A stretch of DNA of 64,000 nt from Thalassobius sp965218685 (GTDB taxonomy: Bacteria > Pseudomonadota > Alphaproteobacteria > Rhodobacterales > Rhodobacteraceae): contig NZ_OZ244657.1 of the NCBI RefSeq assembly GCF_965218685.1, positions 1,798,001-1,862,000 on the forward strand. The letters run 5' to 3'. The notes under the pieces are model-generated. The model had not been told where the DNA came from. It searched no databases and was given only the letters and a program-made list of their open reading frames with translations. Made by a program: the position numbers and the translations under genes. Below, one piece after another: positions 51,050 to 60,162 of the stretch. How positions within the stretch are numbered: the first letter of the stretch is position 1; each line of letters opens with the position of its first letter.

Positions 51050-52036
51050 TTAAAGAAAACCCAGCTTCTTCATGAGATCGCCAATGACCTTTTCCTGACC
51101 CTCAAGGAAGGTTTTGAAATCATCACCGGAATTGTGGATGTTGACCCAGCCGTTACGGGCCCGAACGGTTTCCCATTCATCGGTTTCGTACATTTTTGCG
51201 ATAGCGTCTTGGTACATGGCCAGCTTGTCCGCTGGCAGACCCGGGGCCGCAAAGAAACCGCGCCAGTTCACAAAAGTGGTGTCGATGCCTTGCTCTTTCA
51301 GGGTCATCGCGTCAGGCGCCGCGTCAACACGTGTCTCTGATGTCACGCCGATGATTTTCACTTCGCCAGCGGCTGCCAGATCGACGGCCTCGGAAAAGCC
51401 GGTCGACAGGGCCGCGATCTCACCAGACAACAGTGCGGCCATCGCTTTGCCGCCCGCATCATAGGCGATGTATTTCACGCTCAGTGCGTCTTTGCCGGCA
51501 GCTTCGAATGCCATCGCGGCCACTAGGTGATCCATACCGCCAGGAACCGAGCCACCGCCAATTGCGGTTTTGGACGGGTTTGCGTCATAGGCGGCAAGCA
51601 GGTCCGCCATCGAGTTGATCGGGCTGTCTTTGCCCACAACAATCGCGGCATAATCCCCGATGGTGCCAGCGACCAGGGTCAGATCGCGGAAGTTATGCGG
51701 GAAAACGCCGGTCAACGAACGGATCACGATGGGGGTCGAGTTGACCATCAGCGTGTCATGGCTGCTGTCGGCGTTTTCGATCAGGTAACCGATCGCTTTG
51801 CCGCCGCCGCCGCCCGACATGTTTTCATAAGACGCCGTGCCCACCAGACCCGACTTGGTCAGCGCCTCACCAGTGCCGCGGGCGGTGCCGTCCCAGCCGC
51901 CACCGGCGCCGCCGGGGATCAGGAAATGCACTTTATCCAGCACTTTGTGCCCATCAGCAAAGACCGGGCTTCCCACAGCCATTGCTGCCACAGCAGCCGC
52001 GATCAGGGCGCGCCGGCCCAGTTTCAATTTCGTCAT
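51050..52036 (-). CDS. tctC: Tripartite tricarboxylate transporter substrate-binding protein TctC
   Basis: This periplasmic receptor of the TTT system has 328 residues with a signal peptide (about 8-28, cleavage near VFA-DG). The VHFLIPGGAGGGWDGTAR loop and the AIGGGSVPGGMDHLVAAMAFEAAG segment are typical ligand-site features of the TctC/Bug family. It is the first gene of the tctC-tctB-tctA-abrB operon and is divergent from a TctD-like regulator. Confidence 0.92.
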   Translation of the reverse strand: MTKLKLGRRALIAAAVAAMAVGSPVFADGHKVLDKVHFLIPGGAGGGWDGTARGTGEALTKSGLVGTASYENMSGGGGGKAIGYLIENADSSHDTLMVNSTPIVIRSLTGVFPHNFRDLTLVAGTIGDYAAIVVGKDSPINSMADLLAAYDANPSKTAIGGGSVPGGMDHLVAAMAFEAAGKDALSVKYIAYDAGGKAMAALLSGEIAALSTGFSEAVDLAAAGEVKIIGVTSETRVDAAPDAMTLKEQGIDTTFVNWRGFFAAPGLPADKLAMYQDAIAKMYETDEWETVRARNGWVNIHNSGDDFKTFLEGQEKVIGDLMKKLGFL

Positions 52037-52153
52037 GATGTCCTCCCATTTGACATTGGCAGTGCTTGCCGATCAGTTCAGAACAAGCTGACCGTTGAAG
52101 CTGACACAAAGCTGACACGGCCCGAAAAAAGGGAATGGGAGGACGCGAGGCCA
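52037..52153. promoter_or_regulatory. Divergent promoter region with three AAGCTGAC direct repeats
   Basis: AAGCTGAC occurs three times in the forward strand, at 52085-52092, 52098-52105 and 52109-52116, between tctC and the divergent response regulator gene. Spacing of 13 and 11 bases puts the copies near one helical turn apart, as OmpR-type regulators prefer. This is the likely operator of the adjacent response regulator. Confidence 0.6.
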
Positions 52154-52819
52154 ATGAGGTTTCTTCTGGTCGAAGACAAACTGCAACTTGCCGAAGCCGT
52201 AGTGGATCGGCTGATGCTGGACGGGCACGTGGTGGATCACTCTGCCGATCTTGCAACGGCAAGGCATTTTACGGCGACGACTGCTTATGATTTGATTTTG
52301 TTGGATATTATGTTGCCTGATGGCGATGGTCGGACCTTTCTGGAAAGCCACAGAAATCAGGAATCAAGCACACCGGTCATCGTGCTGACCGCGCGTTCGG
52401 AAGTGGCGGATCGGGTCGGGCTGCTGGACCTTGGTGCAGACGATTACATGGTCAAACCAATTGACTTTTCCGAGCTGGAAGCACGCTGTCGGGCGGTGCT
52501 GCGACGGCGGGGTGGCTCTGCGCAGAACCTGCTTTCGATCGGCGATCTCAAGTTTGATTCGCATGCCGGAGTGATAAAAATCGGCAAAAAGGACATTCAG
52601 CTTCGCACACGAGAATTACGCCTGTTCGAAGTTCTGGCCAAGTCACCGGGGCAGGTTTTCCCCAAATCCGTACTCATTGATCGTCTCTTTTCCTATGATG
52701 AAGAGGCCTCGGAAAATGCCATCGAGGTTTACGTGGCTCGTCTGCGTCGGCATTTGGAAAAGTCCACCGTCAAGATCGTTACCTTGCGGGGGCTGGGATA
52801 CAAACTGGTGGTCGAATGA
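52154..52819 (+). CDS. tctD: OmpR-family response regulator, TctD-like
   Basis: This regulator has 221 residues: a receiver domain with phospho-acceptor Asp51 (LLDIMLPDGDG) and Lys101 (MVKP), then an OmpR-type winged helix ending in TLRGLGYKLVVE. The ATG at 52154 is the normal start; the reading frame is open far upstream without coding sense. It is divergent from tctC and its stop overlaps the kinase start by 4 bases. By analogy with TctD/TctE it should control the transporter. Confidence 0.9.
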   Translation: MRFLLVEDKLQLAEAVVDRLMLDGHVVDHSADLATARHFTATTAYDLILLDIMLPDGDGRTFLESHRNQESSTPVIVLTARSEVADRVGLLDLGADDYMVKPIDFSELEARCRAVLRRRGGSAQNLLSIGDLKFDSHAGVIKIGKKDIQLRTRELRLFEVLAKSPGQVFPKSVLIDRLFSYDEEASENAIEVYVARLRRHLEKSTVKIVTLRGLGYKLVVE

Positions 52820-54192
52820 TTACACCCCTTGCTCAGGTCTCGATCCGTCGCCGCTTGCTGATGTCGCTGTTGGCCAGCGCGGCTGTCCTGGCCGTGGTGG
52901 TGTTCTTTGTGGTGCAATCGGTGGCGCGACAGGTCGCCCAGGAAAGCCAGGACAACATCCTGGCCGCATCTGCGATGGCCATTCTGGACAGCGCGCGGTT
53001 CAGCGGCGGCCAGCTGAATGTCGACCTGCCGTATTCGGCGCTTTCAATGCTTGATGGCATAACGGACGAGCGGGTTTTCTATGCGATCTGGCTGGAGAAA
53101 GACTTCCTGAGCGGGTACGAAAACCTGCCGCGTGCAAAGGGGAATTCAAACGGCAGAGCAGCGTTTGTATCCGCAGATTTTCTTGATGTTGCAGTCCGCA
53201 TCGCGACCGTGGACAAGCGCGTGTCGACGGATGATAGTCAAAAAATGCTTTATGTCTCGGTTGCGCAGACGCTGTCGGGACAACAGCAAACACTCGCAAA
53301 GATTTCTCAGTCCGCGATGAGCGTTGGCGCGGCCTTCTTTTTGGTTTCGGTCCTGTTGGCCGCAATGATTGCCCGCAGCACGATCAGGCCGCTGGATCGT
53401 CTAGCCCTGTCCGTCTCGCGGCGGGGCCCCAAGGATCTTCGCCCCGTGTCCGCGCCTGTCCCAACCGAGATGATCCCGCTTGTTGCCTCGTTGAACTCAT
53501 TCATGAAGCGGCTGCAGCGTTCTTTGGTCCGGTCCGAGGACTTTATCGCCGAGGCCGCGCATCGTGTTCGCACACCCTTGGCGATCGTGCGCACCAAGGC
53601 AGAGATTGTGCAGCGGCAGACAGATGATCCGCAAACATTGGCGTCCCTCGGAGAGATGATCCACGCCATTGATGTCAGCTCTCGCACAGCGGGCCAGTTG
53701 CTGGATCATGCGATGGTGACGTTCCGGCTTGATCACTTGGTGCGGGTCAAGATTGATCTGCGCCGGTTGGTGCAGGATACCGTTGAACGGTCCCGTCCGA
53801 TGTCCGAGCTCAAAGACATCGAAATTACCATCGAAGAGGCCCAAGACGCCACTTTGGATGGCGACCCGATCCTGCTGCAAAACGCGATCCTCAACTTGCT
53901 GGACAACGCCGTTAAGTATACCCCATCCGGTTCTTTGGTTGAGGTCAGGCTGTCGCGCGATGACGCACATGTGTGGATCGACATCAACGACAACGGGCCC
54001 GGGTTTCCCGAGGCTGAAATGAAACATCTCATGGGGCGTTTCGAGCGCGGTGGAAACACGGAAAATGTTGTCGGATCTGGGCTTGGGCTGACCATCGTCA
54101 AAGAGGTCGTCGAAGCGCATGGCGGGCGCCTGAAAATCGAAAACAACCACGGAGGCGGCGCATGCGTCAGTTTGCTTTTTCCCTTGTCCTGA
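52816..54192 (+). CDS. tctE: Sensor histidine kinase, TctE-like
   Basis: This membrane kinase has 458 residues. Two helices (about 15-37 and 168-186) flank a periplasmic 2CSK-type sensor. A HAMP-like part is followed by the H box AAHRVRTPLA (His249), the N box LLDNAVKYTPSG and the G boxes DNGPGF and GSGLGLTIV. It overlaps the response regulator upstream and the binding-protein gene downstream by 31 bases, so the three form one unit. Confidence 0.92.
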   Translation: MITPLAQVSIRRRLLMSLLASAAVLAVVVFFVVQSVARQVAQESQDNILAASAMAILDSARFSGGQLNVDLPYSALSMLDGITDERVFYAIWLEKDFLSGYENLPRAKGNSNGRAAFVSADFLDVAVRIATVDKRVSTDDSQKMLYVSVAQTLSGQQQTLAKISQSAMSVGAAFFLVSVLLAAMIARSTIRPLDRLALSVSRRGPKDLRPVSAPVPTEMIPLVASLNSFMKRLQRSLVRSEDFIAEAAHRVRTPLAIVRTKAEIVQRQTDDPQTLASLGEMIHAIDVSSRTAGQLLDHAMVTFRLDHLVRVKIDLRRLVQDTVERSRPMSELKDIEITIEEAQDATLDGDPILLQNAILNLLDNAVKYTPSGSLVEVRLSRDDAHVWIDINDNGPGFPEAEMKHLMGRFERGGNTENVVGSGLGLTIVKEVVEAHGGRLKIENNHGGGACVSLLFPLS

Positions 54193-55178
54193 GCCTTTTG
54201 CCGGGATGGGTCGCGGCCTTCGAGATCGAAGATGTCGCCTATTTCGGCCCGCGTGACAGCGCGCAGCAATTGCAGGTTATCTCTACCGCGGACATCGAAT
54301 TTTTTCGGCCCATGATCACCTCGTTTCTGGCGGAAAATCCCGATACTTCAATCCACTACACCGTGGCAAGCTCGACCGAGCTGCAAAAGGCGATCATCGA
54401 GGAGGGACAGAGCTTTGATCTGGTGATCTCCAGCGCGATGGATCTGCAGACCAAGCTTGCCAATGACGGGTGGGCCCAAAAGCATGTTTCGGATGCGACG
54501 CGATCTTTGCCCGCCTGGGCGTCCTGGAACGATATGCTGTTTGCGTTCACACAAGAACCCGCGACGATCGTGGTGTCCAAAACGGGTTTTGAGAACCTTC
54601 CGGTTCCAAGGGACCGCCACGACCTGATCAATCTTCTGCGTCAGTATCCCGATATTTTTCGGGGACGTGTCGGCACATATGACGTGCGGCAATCGGGACT
54701 GGGTTACTTGTTCGCGACCCAGGATACCCGCGCATCGGAAACCTATTGGCGCCTGACCGAGGTTATGGGCGCGCTTGATGCGCGGCTTTATTGTTGTTCT
54801 TCCGACATGATCGAAGCCCTGAAAAGCGGAGAGCTTTTGATCGCCTACAATGTGTTGGGCAGCTACATCGTGAACCGGGAAGACTACGACGAGTTCACCA
54901 TCATTTTGCCAGCGGATTTCACCACTTTGATGTTGAGAACCGCGATGATCCCCGACGGCGCACGCGCCCCCGAGCTTTCGGGGCTTTTCATTGACCACCT
55001 GCTTGGGCAGTCCTTTGGGGCAGGGGCACAATCGCTCGTGCACCCTGACCTTGATCTCAGCCCGGTGGATACGGCCTTGAACCGCATTCGCATTGGCCCA
55101 GGGCTTTTGGTCTTCCTCGATCAGCTAAAGAAGCGGAGTTATCTTTCCGAATGGGAAAGCGCCATTTTGCAGAACTAG
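54162..55178 (+). CDS. Periplasmic substrate-binding protein co-encoded with the kinase
   Basis: This 338-residue exported protein has a signal peptide (residues 1-19, ending WVAAF). The body looks like a class II (iron/spermidine-type) periplasmic binding protein, with FDLVISSAMDLQTKLANDGWAQ and a mid-domain hinge. No permease or ATPase gene is adjacent. Overlap with the kinase gene by 31 bases suggests it is a sensing partner of the kinase, as PgtC is for PgtB. The start at 54162 is supported by the signal peptide. The ligand is not visible. Confidence 0.8.
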   Translation: MRQFAFSLVLSLLPGWVAAFEIEDVAYFGPRDSAQQLQVISTADIEFFRPMITSFLAENPDTSIHYTVASSTELQKAIIEEGQSFDLVISSAMDLQTKLANDGWAQKHVSDATRSLPAWASWNDMLFAFTQEPATIVVSKTGFENLPVPRDRHDLINLLRQYPDIFRGRVGTYDVRQSGLGYLFATQDTRASETYWRLTEVMGALDARLYCCSSDMIEALKSGELLIAYNVLGSYIVNREDYDEFTIILPADFTTLMLRTAMIPDGARAPELSGLFIDHLLGQSFGAGAQSLVHPDLDLSPVDTALNRIRIGPGLLVFLDQLKKRSYLSEWESAILQN

Positions 55179-55594
55179 CAAACTCACGCACCTTTTCATG
55201 CAGTTCAGCGCCGTGGCGCCCTATCACTGCGCGGATTTGCTTTTGAACGAGATCTTCACTGTAGTTTCTAAACTTGCGTAACATTGCTCATCTCAAGCAC
55301 GGGAGCGGCCATTGTGGACTCTCCAATTGTCTATCGATACGGCAGCTCTGTCCCGCGTTCCTGACCTCCAAGTGTTGACGGTTTTTGCTTCTGCAGCCAA
55401 TGGCCGGAATGCGGGCCGCAACTGCTGCATCCTGAATGCCCGGCGATGGCTGGTTTGAGCCGCCATAACCGCCGACAACGCGACTGAAAGAGCGGAATGC
55501 TGCGGTCGACCTAAAGTCCGCAGATAGCCCAAAGTCACCAATGCTGCGGTATGCGCCAATAACTACTTTATCAGCTTAGCAGTCTTGGGCCAGA
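55179..55594. other. Gene-poor stretch, 416 bases
   Basis: No gene is supported here. A short reverse-strand open frame at 55293-55559 lacks a ribosome site and a sensible protein composition. The sequence around 55380-55565 looks like degenerate non-coding DNA of a kind often seen between roseobacter genes. It marks the left edge of the accessory segment. Confidence 0.5.
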
Positions 55595-56347
55595 TCAATC
55601 AGGTAGCTTTTCAAACCACCCTGTTTCTAACGCTCTCGCCCAATCGTTTCGTCCGTTCCTTAACGCGAGTTCACTGGCTTTACTCATTGCGTATGGGACG
55701 GACCTAAATGTCGCGGTCCACTCCCCACACAGTTTTTCAACCACTGTGTAGGAAGCATTTGGTGTCCCAGTTTGCATGTGGTGGTATACAGGGGTTTCAT
55801 CGTCATAGGCAGGGCAGCCTACGCTGCCTGGGTTTATGATCGTGCGGCCATCCAGCAAACGAACGCAACGTGGGATATGAGTATGTGCGCAAAGCATCAG
55901 GCTTGCCTCAATCCCTGCCGCTTCGTGACTTATCTCTTCCAAGGTTGCCGTTCTAACTGTGCCATTATCTTCAACGCGTTCAAGCCAATAAGTATTGTCG
56001 CTTTTCGGTGTTCCGTGACACAAGAACACCTCATCAAAAACGGTTCGCGTGGAAGGAAGGTCGGCTATCCAATCAATATGCTTTTTGCTCAGCTGGTCGA
56101 ACGCCACTTGATCAGAAGGCCCCATGTCAGACCAGGCCTGTTCAATGAGATATCGATCATGATTTCCGCGAACTGAAATAAAGTTACGTTCTATCAATAA
56201 GTCAGCGGTTGCGGCCGCGTCGATTGGACCACTAAAGAAGTCGCCAAGATTTATTGCAGTTGTTACCTTTTGCGCCTCCATGTCTTTAAGAACGGCCTCT
56301 AGCGCATAAGAGTTACCGTGAATGTCGGCCAACACCGCAAATTTCAT
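55595..56347 (-). CDS. Metallophosphoesterase (YfcE/MJ0936-like)
   Basis: This calcineurin-like phosphoesterase of 250 residues has all metal-site motifs: ADIHGNSYAL, NLGDFFSGP, SVRGNHDRYL, a His in LCHGTP and CAHTHIPRC. It has no signal peptide, so it acts in the cytoplasm. The ATG at 56347 is the natural start. Codon use is less GC-biased than in the housekeeping genes to the left, which suggests foreign origin. The substrate is unknown. Confidence 0.88.
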   Translation of the reverse strand: MKFAVLADIHGNSYALEAVLKDMEAQKVTTAINLGDFFSGPIDAAATADLLIERNFISVRGNHDRYLIEQAWSDMGPSDQVAFDQLSKKHIDWIADLPSTRTVFDEVFLCHGTPKSDNTYWLERVEDNGTVRTATLEEISHEAAGIEASLMLCAHTHIPRCVRLLDGRTIINPGSVGCPAYDDETPVYHHMQTGTPNASYTVVEKLCGEWTATFRSVPYAMSKASELALRNGRNDWARALETGWFEKLPD

Positions 56348-56707
56348 ATTATTGCCCCACAATCAAACGAGAATTTCTTAAGGTCGAATATGCATAAAGC
56401 AGACATCAAATCCAGATTATCAAAAGTCTGTTTTGTCCGCACAACGGCCGTCCAGCCAAGCGAATTGGTGCATTTGCCCGCCAAGTCCGGTTCGGCGGGC
56501 CGCGCCGCAGCCGAAAACCACGCTTTGCCGCAGCAGAGAAAGTGGCCTTCCAACCGAACCGATCAATCAGCGCTTTTGCCGTTATTGTTTGGTCGGCGTA
56601 GCGGAGCCAAGATCAGTGCCAAGAGTTCGCCAATCCCGCTGCGAAAGGCCGGATTTATTACTTTTTTAGCGTTTTTGCTGTCATGACGATGGTGCGACTG
56701 ACGCTGG
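56348..56707. other. Gene-poor stretch, 360 bases
   Basis: No convincing gene is present in either strand. Short open frames here lack ribosome sites. GC-rich mosaic sequence around 56440-56600 resembles degenerate intergenic DNA. The region separates the phosphoesterase gene from the exported-enzyme cluster and could hold the phosphoesterase promoter. Confidence 0.5.
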
Positions 56708-57856
56708 TTACCGTGGTGCGGCATCTGGCGAGGCTTTGATAAAGGCATTGATCCGACGAGCGATTTCCTCGCCTTGATCGTCTTGAAGAAAGTGGCTGGC
56801 CTCAGGAAGACGCACGTGATCCCAGCCTTCAGGCCCCGGCACTTGCGCGATCATCGCCTGCTGAACCTCCGGGCGACCCAGGTTTCCGGGATCGTTGCTG
56901 CCCCAGATCGTCAGAAAGGGCTTTTCGAAGGTGCCCAAACCAAGCCACGCCTTGTCGGTGACACCGACCAGCGTGTTTGCCAAGCCAGGGAAGGAACGTG
57001 GTCCACCCATGGCTATTCGCGTGGGAAAAGGTGCGTCGTATGCAGCCTTTTCGCCTTCGCTCAACTCGAAAAAGGTCACTGCTTCGATTATGTCGGAGGC
57101 CTTGAATCTCTTGAAGTTCCTCGCGTAGTCGATCCAGATTCCAAAAAAATCACCACTGATCTGACCATCGATCCGGTTGCCTTCTGCGTCGAAGAAAGCA
57201 GTTTGCTTTGCAGGAATCGAAGTCATGCTGCGGTGAAACATTTGCCGGGTCATCAGGGGGTTTTTCGGCAGTTCGAACGGTGTTTCAGTGAACACGGGCA
57301 GAGCGCCATTGCCAAGAATTACTCGGCGGAACGGGTCCGGATTCAGCCCGACGACATACAGTCCGATCAAGCTGCCCCAATCCTGAGCGAACAAGGAGAT
57401 GTCATCGAGCTCCAGCGCCTGGATGAATGTTTCAAGTCGATATGTGTGGTCGAGATATCGGTAGTAATCGGGGTCTGTCGGCTTATCCGAACGACCCATG
57501 CCGAGATGATCCATCGCGATGACACGATGACCTGCTTCGACCAGGACCGGGATCATCTTGCGGTAGAGATAGGACCAAGAGGGCTGACCATGCAGCAGGA
57601 GGATGGTTTCGTCAGCATCCCTTGGTCCGACATCGACATATGCCTGGCGCAATCCATCAATGATCACGTATTCCGGGGCGTAGGGCCAATCGGGCAGATT
57701 TTCGAAGCATGCATCCGGCGTGCGGACGAATTCGGTGCCGTCCTCGGTGGTCATGGTTTCCAATTCGGCGAAGCATGGACTCTCCTGCGCGGATGCGACC
57801 CCCAGCGGGACTGACAGGAGCAAACCCATGATTGTGGAACGAACGTTAATGCGCAT
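56708..57856 (-). CDS. Sec-exported haloalkane-dehalogenase-like alpha/beta hydrolase
   Basis: This 382-residue protein has a signal peptide (residues 1-24, cleavage near ASA-QE). The catalytic part resembles haloalkane dehalogenases of the DhlA type. The oxyanion and halide loop is HGQPSWSYLYR (Trp94), the nucleophile is Asp159 in FAQDWGS (with Trp160 as halide contact), the acid is probably Asp322 in GSNDPG, and the base is His355 in EASHFLQDD. Known haloalkane dehalogenases are mostly cytoplasmic, so export is unusual. The true reaction (dehalogenation or epoxide/ester hydrolysis) is untested. It is last in the five-gene cluster. Confidence 0.82.
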   Translation of the reverse strand: MRINVRSTIMGLLLSVPLGVASAQESPCFAELETMTTEDGTEFVRTPDACFENLPDWPYAPEYVIIDGLRQAYVDVGPRDADETILLLHGQPSWSYLYRKMIPVLVEAGHRVIAMDHLGMGRSDKPTDPDYYRYLDHTYRLETFIQALELDDISLFAQDWGSLIGLYVVGLNPDPFRRVILGNGALPVFTETPFELPKNPLMTRQMFHRSMTSIPAKQTAFFDAEGNRIDGQISGDFFGIWIDYARNFKRFKASDIIEAVTFFELSEGEKAAYDAPFPTRIAMGGPRSFPGLANTLVGVTDKAWLGLGTFEKPFLTIWGSNDPGNLGRPEVQQAMIAQVPGPEGWDHVRLPEASHFLQDDQGEEIARRINAFIKASPDAAPR

Positions 57857-57888
57857 GTGGACTGAACTCCCAAATTCCCTTGTCACGA

Positions 57889-58077
57889 TTACTGTGGGCC
57901 TTGAGCCGATCTCCTCAGGATCACGATCCCCCAGATGAAGAAGCCCAATTCGACGATGGTCGAAACAAGGGTGACGGCATCCAGTGTACCGTTGATGAAG
58001 GCGGGTATGCGGGTGAGAATGAGCAGCCAGAAAACGACCAGCACGGCGCGGATGAAATTTTCTTTTTTTGTCATCAT
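57889..58077 (-). CDS. Small membrane protein, two helices
   Basis: This 62-residue protein has two hydrophobic helices (about 9-28 and 35-54) with a basic N-terminus and a basic end (LRRSAQGPQ). The family is not recognised, although proteins like it often occur as DUF-type inner membrane proteins. It lies between the Tat-exported hydrolase (4 bases upstream) and the dehalogenase gene (32 bases downstream), so it is clearly in the operon. It could anchor or assist the exported enzymes. Confidence 0.65.
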   Translation of the reverse strand: MMTKKENFIRAVLVVFWLLILTRIPAFINGTLDAVTLVSTIVELGFFIWGIVILRRSAQGPQ

Positions 58078-58081
58078 GTAC

Positions 58082-59245
58082 CTACGCCAGAAGTTCGTGG
58101 ATAGAATACTGGTCGGAATTGACCGGCAGGCTGATCAATGTGCCGTCGTTTGCCATCCGCACCTCGCCGCTGTAGATGGCGCGCGCATCCCTCAGGAACG
58201 GATTGACGAGTGGGGCCGGCACAGGGGGGAGCACGTGGGTGATCATCAGCAACGGAACACCGGCCTCGCGCGCGACAACTGCTGCTTCTTCAGGTCTGAT
58301 ATGGGACTCCTGGATATCCTCCGCAACGGCGGTCAGGTTGTTTTCCATGTGACGTCCCGCATCGGCCACCCATTGTGACATCTTGTGGTTCAACGCGTCG
58401 CTGACCATCAGATCAGCCCCGTTTGCGTGGTGAATGAGGCTGTCCGAGTAGATAGTGTCACCGGTAATCAACACGCTTCGGTCCCGGTAATTCACGCGGA
58501 ATCCGACCGCCGGTACAACGGGCGGATGATCGACATTGAAGGCAACGACCTGAACGTTGCCTGCCTCGTAGACCACATCGCTCGACATGAGATCCGTGCC
58601 TAGATCGAATGTGTGCGCCTCGCCTCCAAAGCCAGACGGGGGCATGACCTCCGCGCCATGATGGTCGATGCGATACCCGCGATCAAGCCGATAGGCGCGC
58701 AGGAAGCCTTCCACGACATCTTCCACGCCAGGAGGTCCAAAGACTTTCAGTGGCTCGGACACGCCAGACCCTGTCCAGTGCTGTAGCATGAACTCACCCA
58801 GATCACTGATATGGTCGGAGTGGAAATGCGTCAGAAACAGCGCATTGACGGAACTGATACCCAAACCGGTGAGGGCAAGTTGGCGCGTACTTCCGGGGCC
58901 TGTATCGAAAACAAGCATCTGGTCGCCGGCAACCACAACTGTCTGGGGTCCGGCACGTTTGGGGTCCGGAAGGGGGGCGCCCGTGCCGGTTGTGATCACG
59001 TGCAGGGCATCCGTGTTAAAGAAGGCCCCGTTCCGGTTGGCACCAACGCCTTTCTCAATCAGTCGTTGGATGGTCGCATCCGGCAGATTGTTCATGAAAT
59101 GCGCACCACCGGCCACGAGCAAACCAGACGCGCCGAGCCCGGCACCGGTCAAGATGTCCCGACGCGAAAGGCCTTTGGCGAGTGATACCGCGCCGGGACT
59201 CGCTTCGGTGTCGCGCGCCTCGTCCGTGCGTTTTTCGTCAGTCAT
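58082..59245 (-). CDS. Tat-exported metallo-beta-lactamase-fold hydrolase
   Basis: This 387-residue protein has a twin-arginine signal (SRRDILTGAG with a following hydrophobic stretch, about residues 27-50). The MBL-fold metal motif is THFHSDH (about His140, His142, Asp144, His145), with further ligand regions VDHPPVVP, LITGDTIYSD and ITHVLPP. It resembles RNase Z/arylsulfatase-like members of the superfamily, many of which are exported. The ATG at 59245 is chosen; a TTG at 59257 is in frame. It lies 4 bases before the small membrane gene. Confidence 0.85.
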   Translation of the reverse strand: MTDEKRTDEARDTEASPGAVSLAKGLSRRDILTGAGLGASGLLVAGGAHFMNNLPDATIQRLIEKGVGANRNGAFFNTDALHVITTGTGAPLPDPKRAGPQTVVVAGDQMLVFDTGPGSTRQLALTGLGISSVNALFLTHFHSDHISDLGEFMLQHWTGSGVSEPLKVFGPPGVEDVVEGFLRAYRLDRGYRIDHHGAEVMPPSGFGGEAHTFDLGTDLMSSDVVYEAGNVQVVAFNVDHPPVVPAVGFRVNYRDRSVLITGDTIYSDSLIHHANGADLMVSDALNHKMSQWVADAGRHMENNLTAVAEDIQESHIRPEEAAVVAREAGVPLLMITHVLPPVPAPLVNPFLRDARAIYSGEVRMANDGTLISLPVNSDQYSIHELLA

Positions 59246-59289
59246 GGAGTTTGCCAACGTGGATTTCTGCCTTTTCGGATTTCATCGGG

Positions 59290-60126
59290 TCAGTTCCTTT
59301 CCGCGAGCATCGCGAGCAGCTTCTGGGCCGTCTCGCCGGACGAGTTCTGGTTCTGCCCGGTGACGATGTTGCCATCGACGGCGACATACGTGGCAAAGAA
59401 GTCGCGGAAGGCGGTGGAACTGACGAAGTTCGCGCCTTGCGCGCGCAATTCCCTTTCAGGATGTTGCGGAGTGATGCCGATCCCCAGTTCCTCGACCTGC
59501 TTGTCGGTGACACCCGTCATCGTTCGCCCTTCGACCAGCGGGCTGCCATCGACATCCTTTGCCATCAGAAAGCCCAGGGCTCCGTGGCAGACCGAACCTA
59601 ACAGGATGTCTTCTGCGTGGGCCTGGGTAATTTTTTCGCCCAGTTCGGGGCTTACGCCGAGGTCATATGCCGCGCCCCACCCCCCCGACATGAAGATGAG
59701 GTCGTAGTCCGAGACATCGATTTCACCGATCCTGAGCGAATTGGCCGTCTTGTTCTGCGCCTCTTCGTCATCGAGGTAGCGGTGGTCGGCGGGCGTGGCG
59801 AGTGGCCATCGCAAGCCGACGGGTTCAAACGGGATTTTGCCACCAGACGGGCTGGCCACGTCGACGGTCATGCCCGCATCCGAAAACTCATAATAGGGTA
59901 TGGTCAGTTCCGACCCATAGACGCCTGTCGCCACACCATCCGCCGGATCGCCGAGCGTGCCGTGGTTCGTCGCTATGATCAGCGCCCGTTTCCCGGCGAG
60001 GTCGAAGTCTTGTCTCTCATAATGCGGGTGAAAGCCGATGGCGCTTAGAATCTGTGTCAGGAATAAAAGGATCAGTGCAACAGACCCCAACACTATTCCT
60101 GCCGCGATGATAAATTTCTTTCTCAT
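59290..60126 (-). CDS. Membrane-anchored DJ-1/PfpI-family protein (Hsp31-like)
   Basis: This 278-residue protein has an N-terminal hydrophobic anchor (about 5-30), then a DJ-1/PfpI domain. Glu80 (PYYEF), Cys180 and His181 (SVCHGALGFL) make up the usual catalytic set. The insertion and length fit the Hsp31/glyoxalase III-like group, which act on glyoxals or as chaperones. The anchor implies that the domain faces the periplasm, unusual for this family. It sits between the EF-hand and MBL genes in one direction. Confidence 0.85.
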   Translation of the reverse strand: MRKKFIIAAGIVLGSVALILLFLTQILSAIGFHPHYERQDFDLAGKRALIIATNHGTLGDPADGVATGVYGSELTIPYYEFSDAGMTVDVASPSGGKIPFEPVGLRWPLATPADHRYLDDEEAQNKTANSLRIGEIDVSDYDLIFMSGGWGAAYDLGVSPELGEKITQAHAEDILLGSVCHGALGFLMAKDVDGSPLVEGRTMTGVTDKQVEELGIGITPQHPERELRAQGANFVSSTAFRDFFATYVAVDGNIVTGQNQNSSGETAQKLLAMLAERN

Positions 60127-60162
60127 GGCTCACCTTTCATTTGCCTTATTGCTCCGGCTTTT

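Noticed and set aside
55293..55559. Possible small gene on the reverse strand
   Set aside because: It has no ribosome site, its composition is Arg- and Ala-rich, and it lies in DNA that looks like degenerate intergenic sequence.
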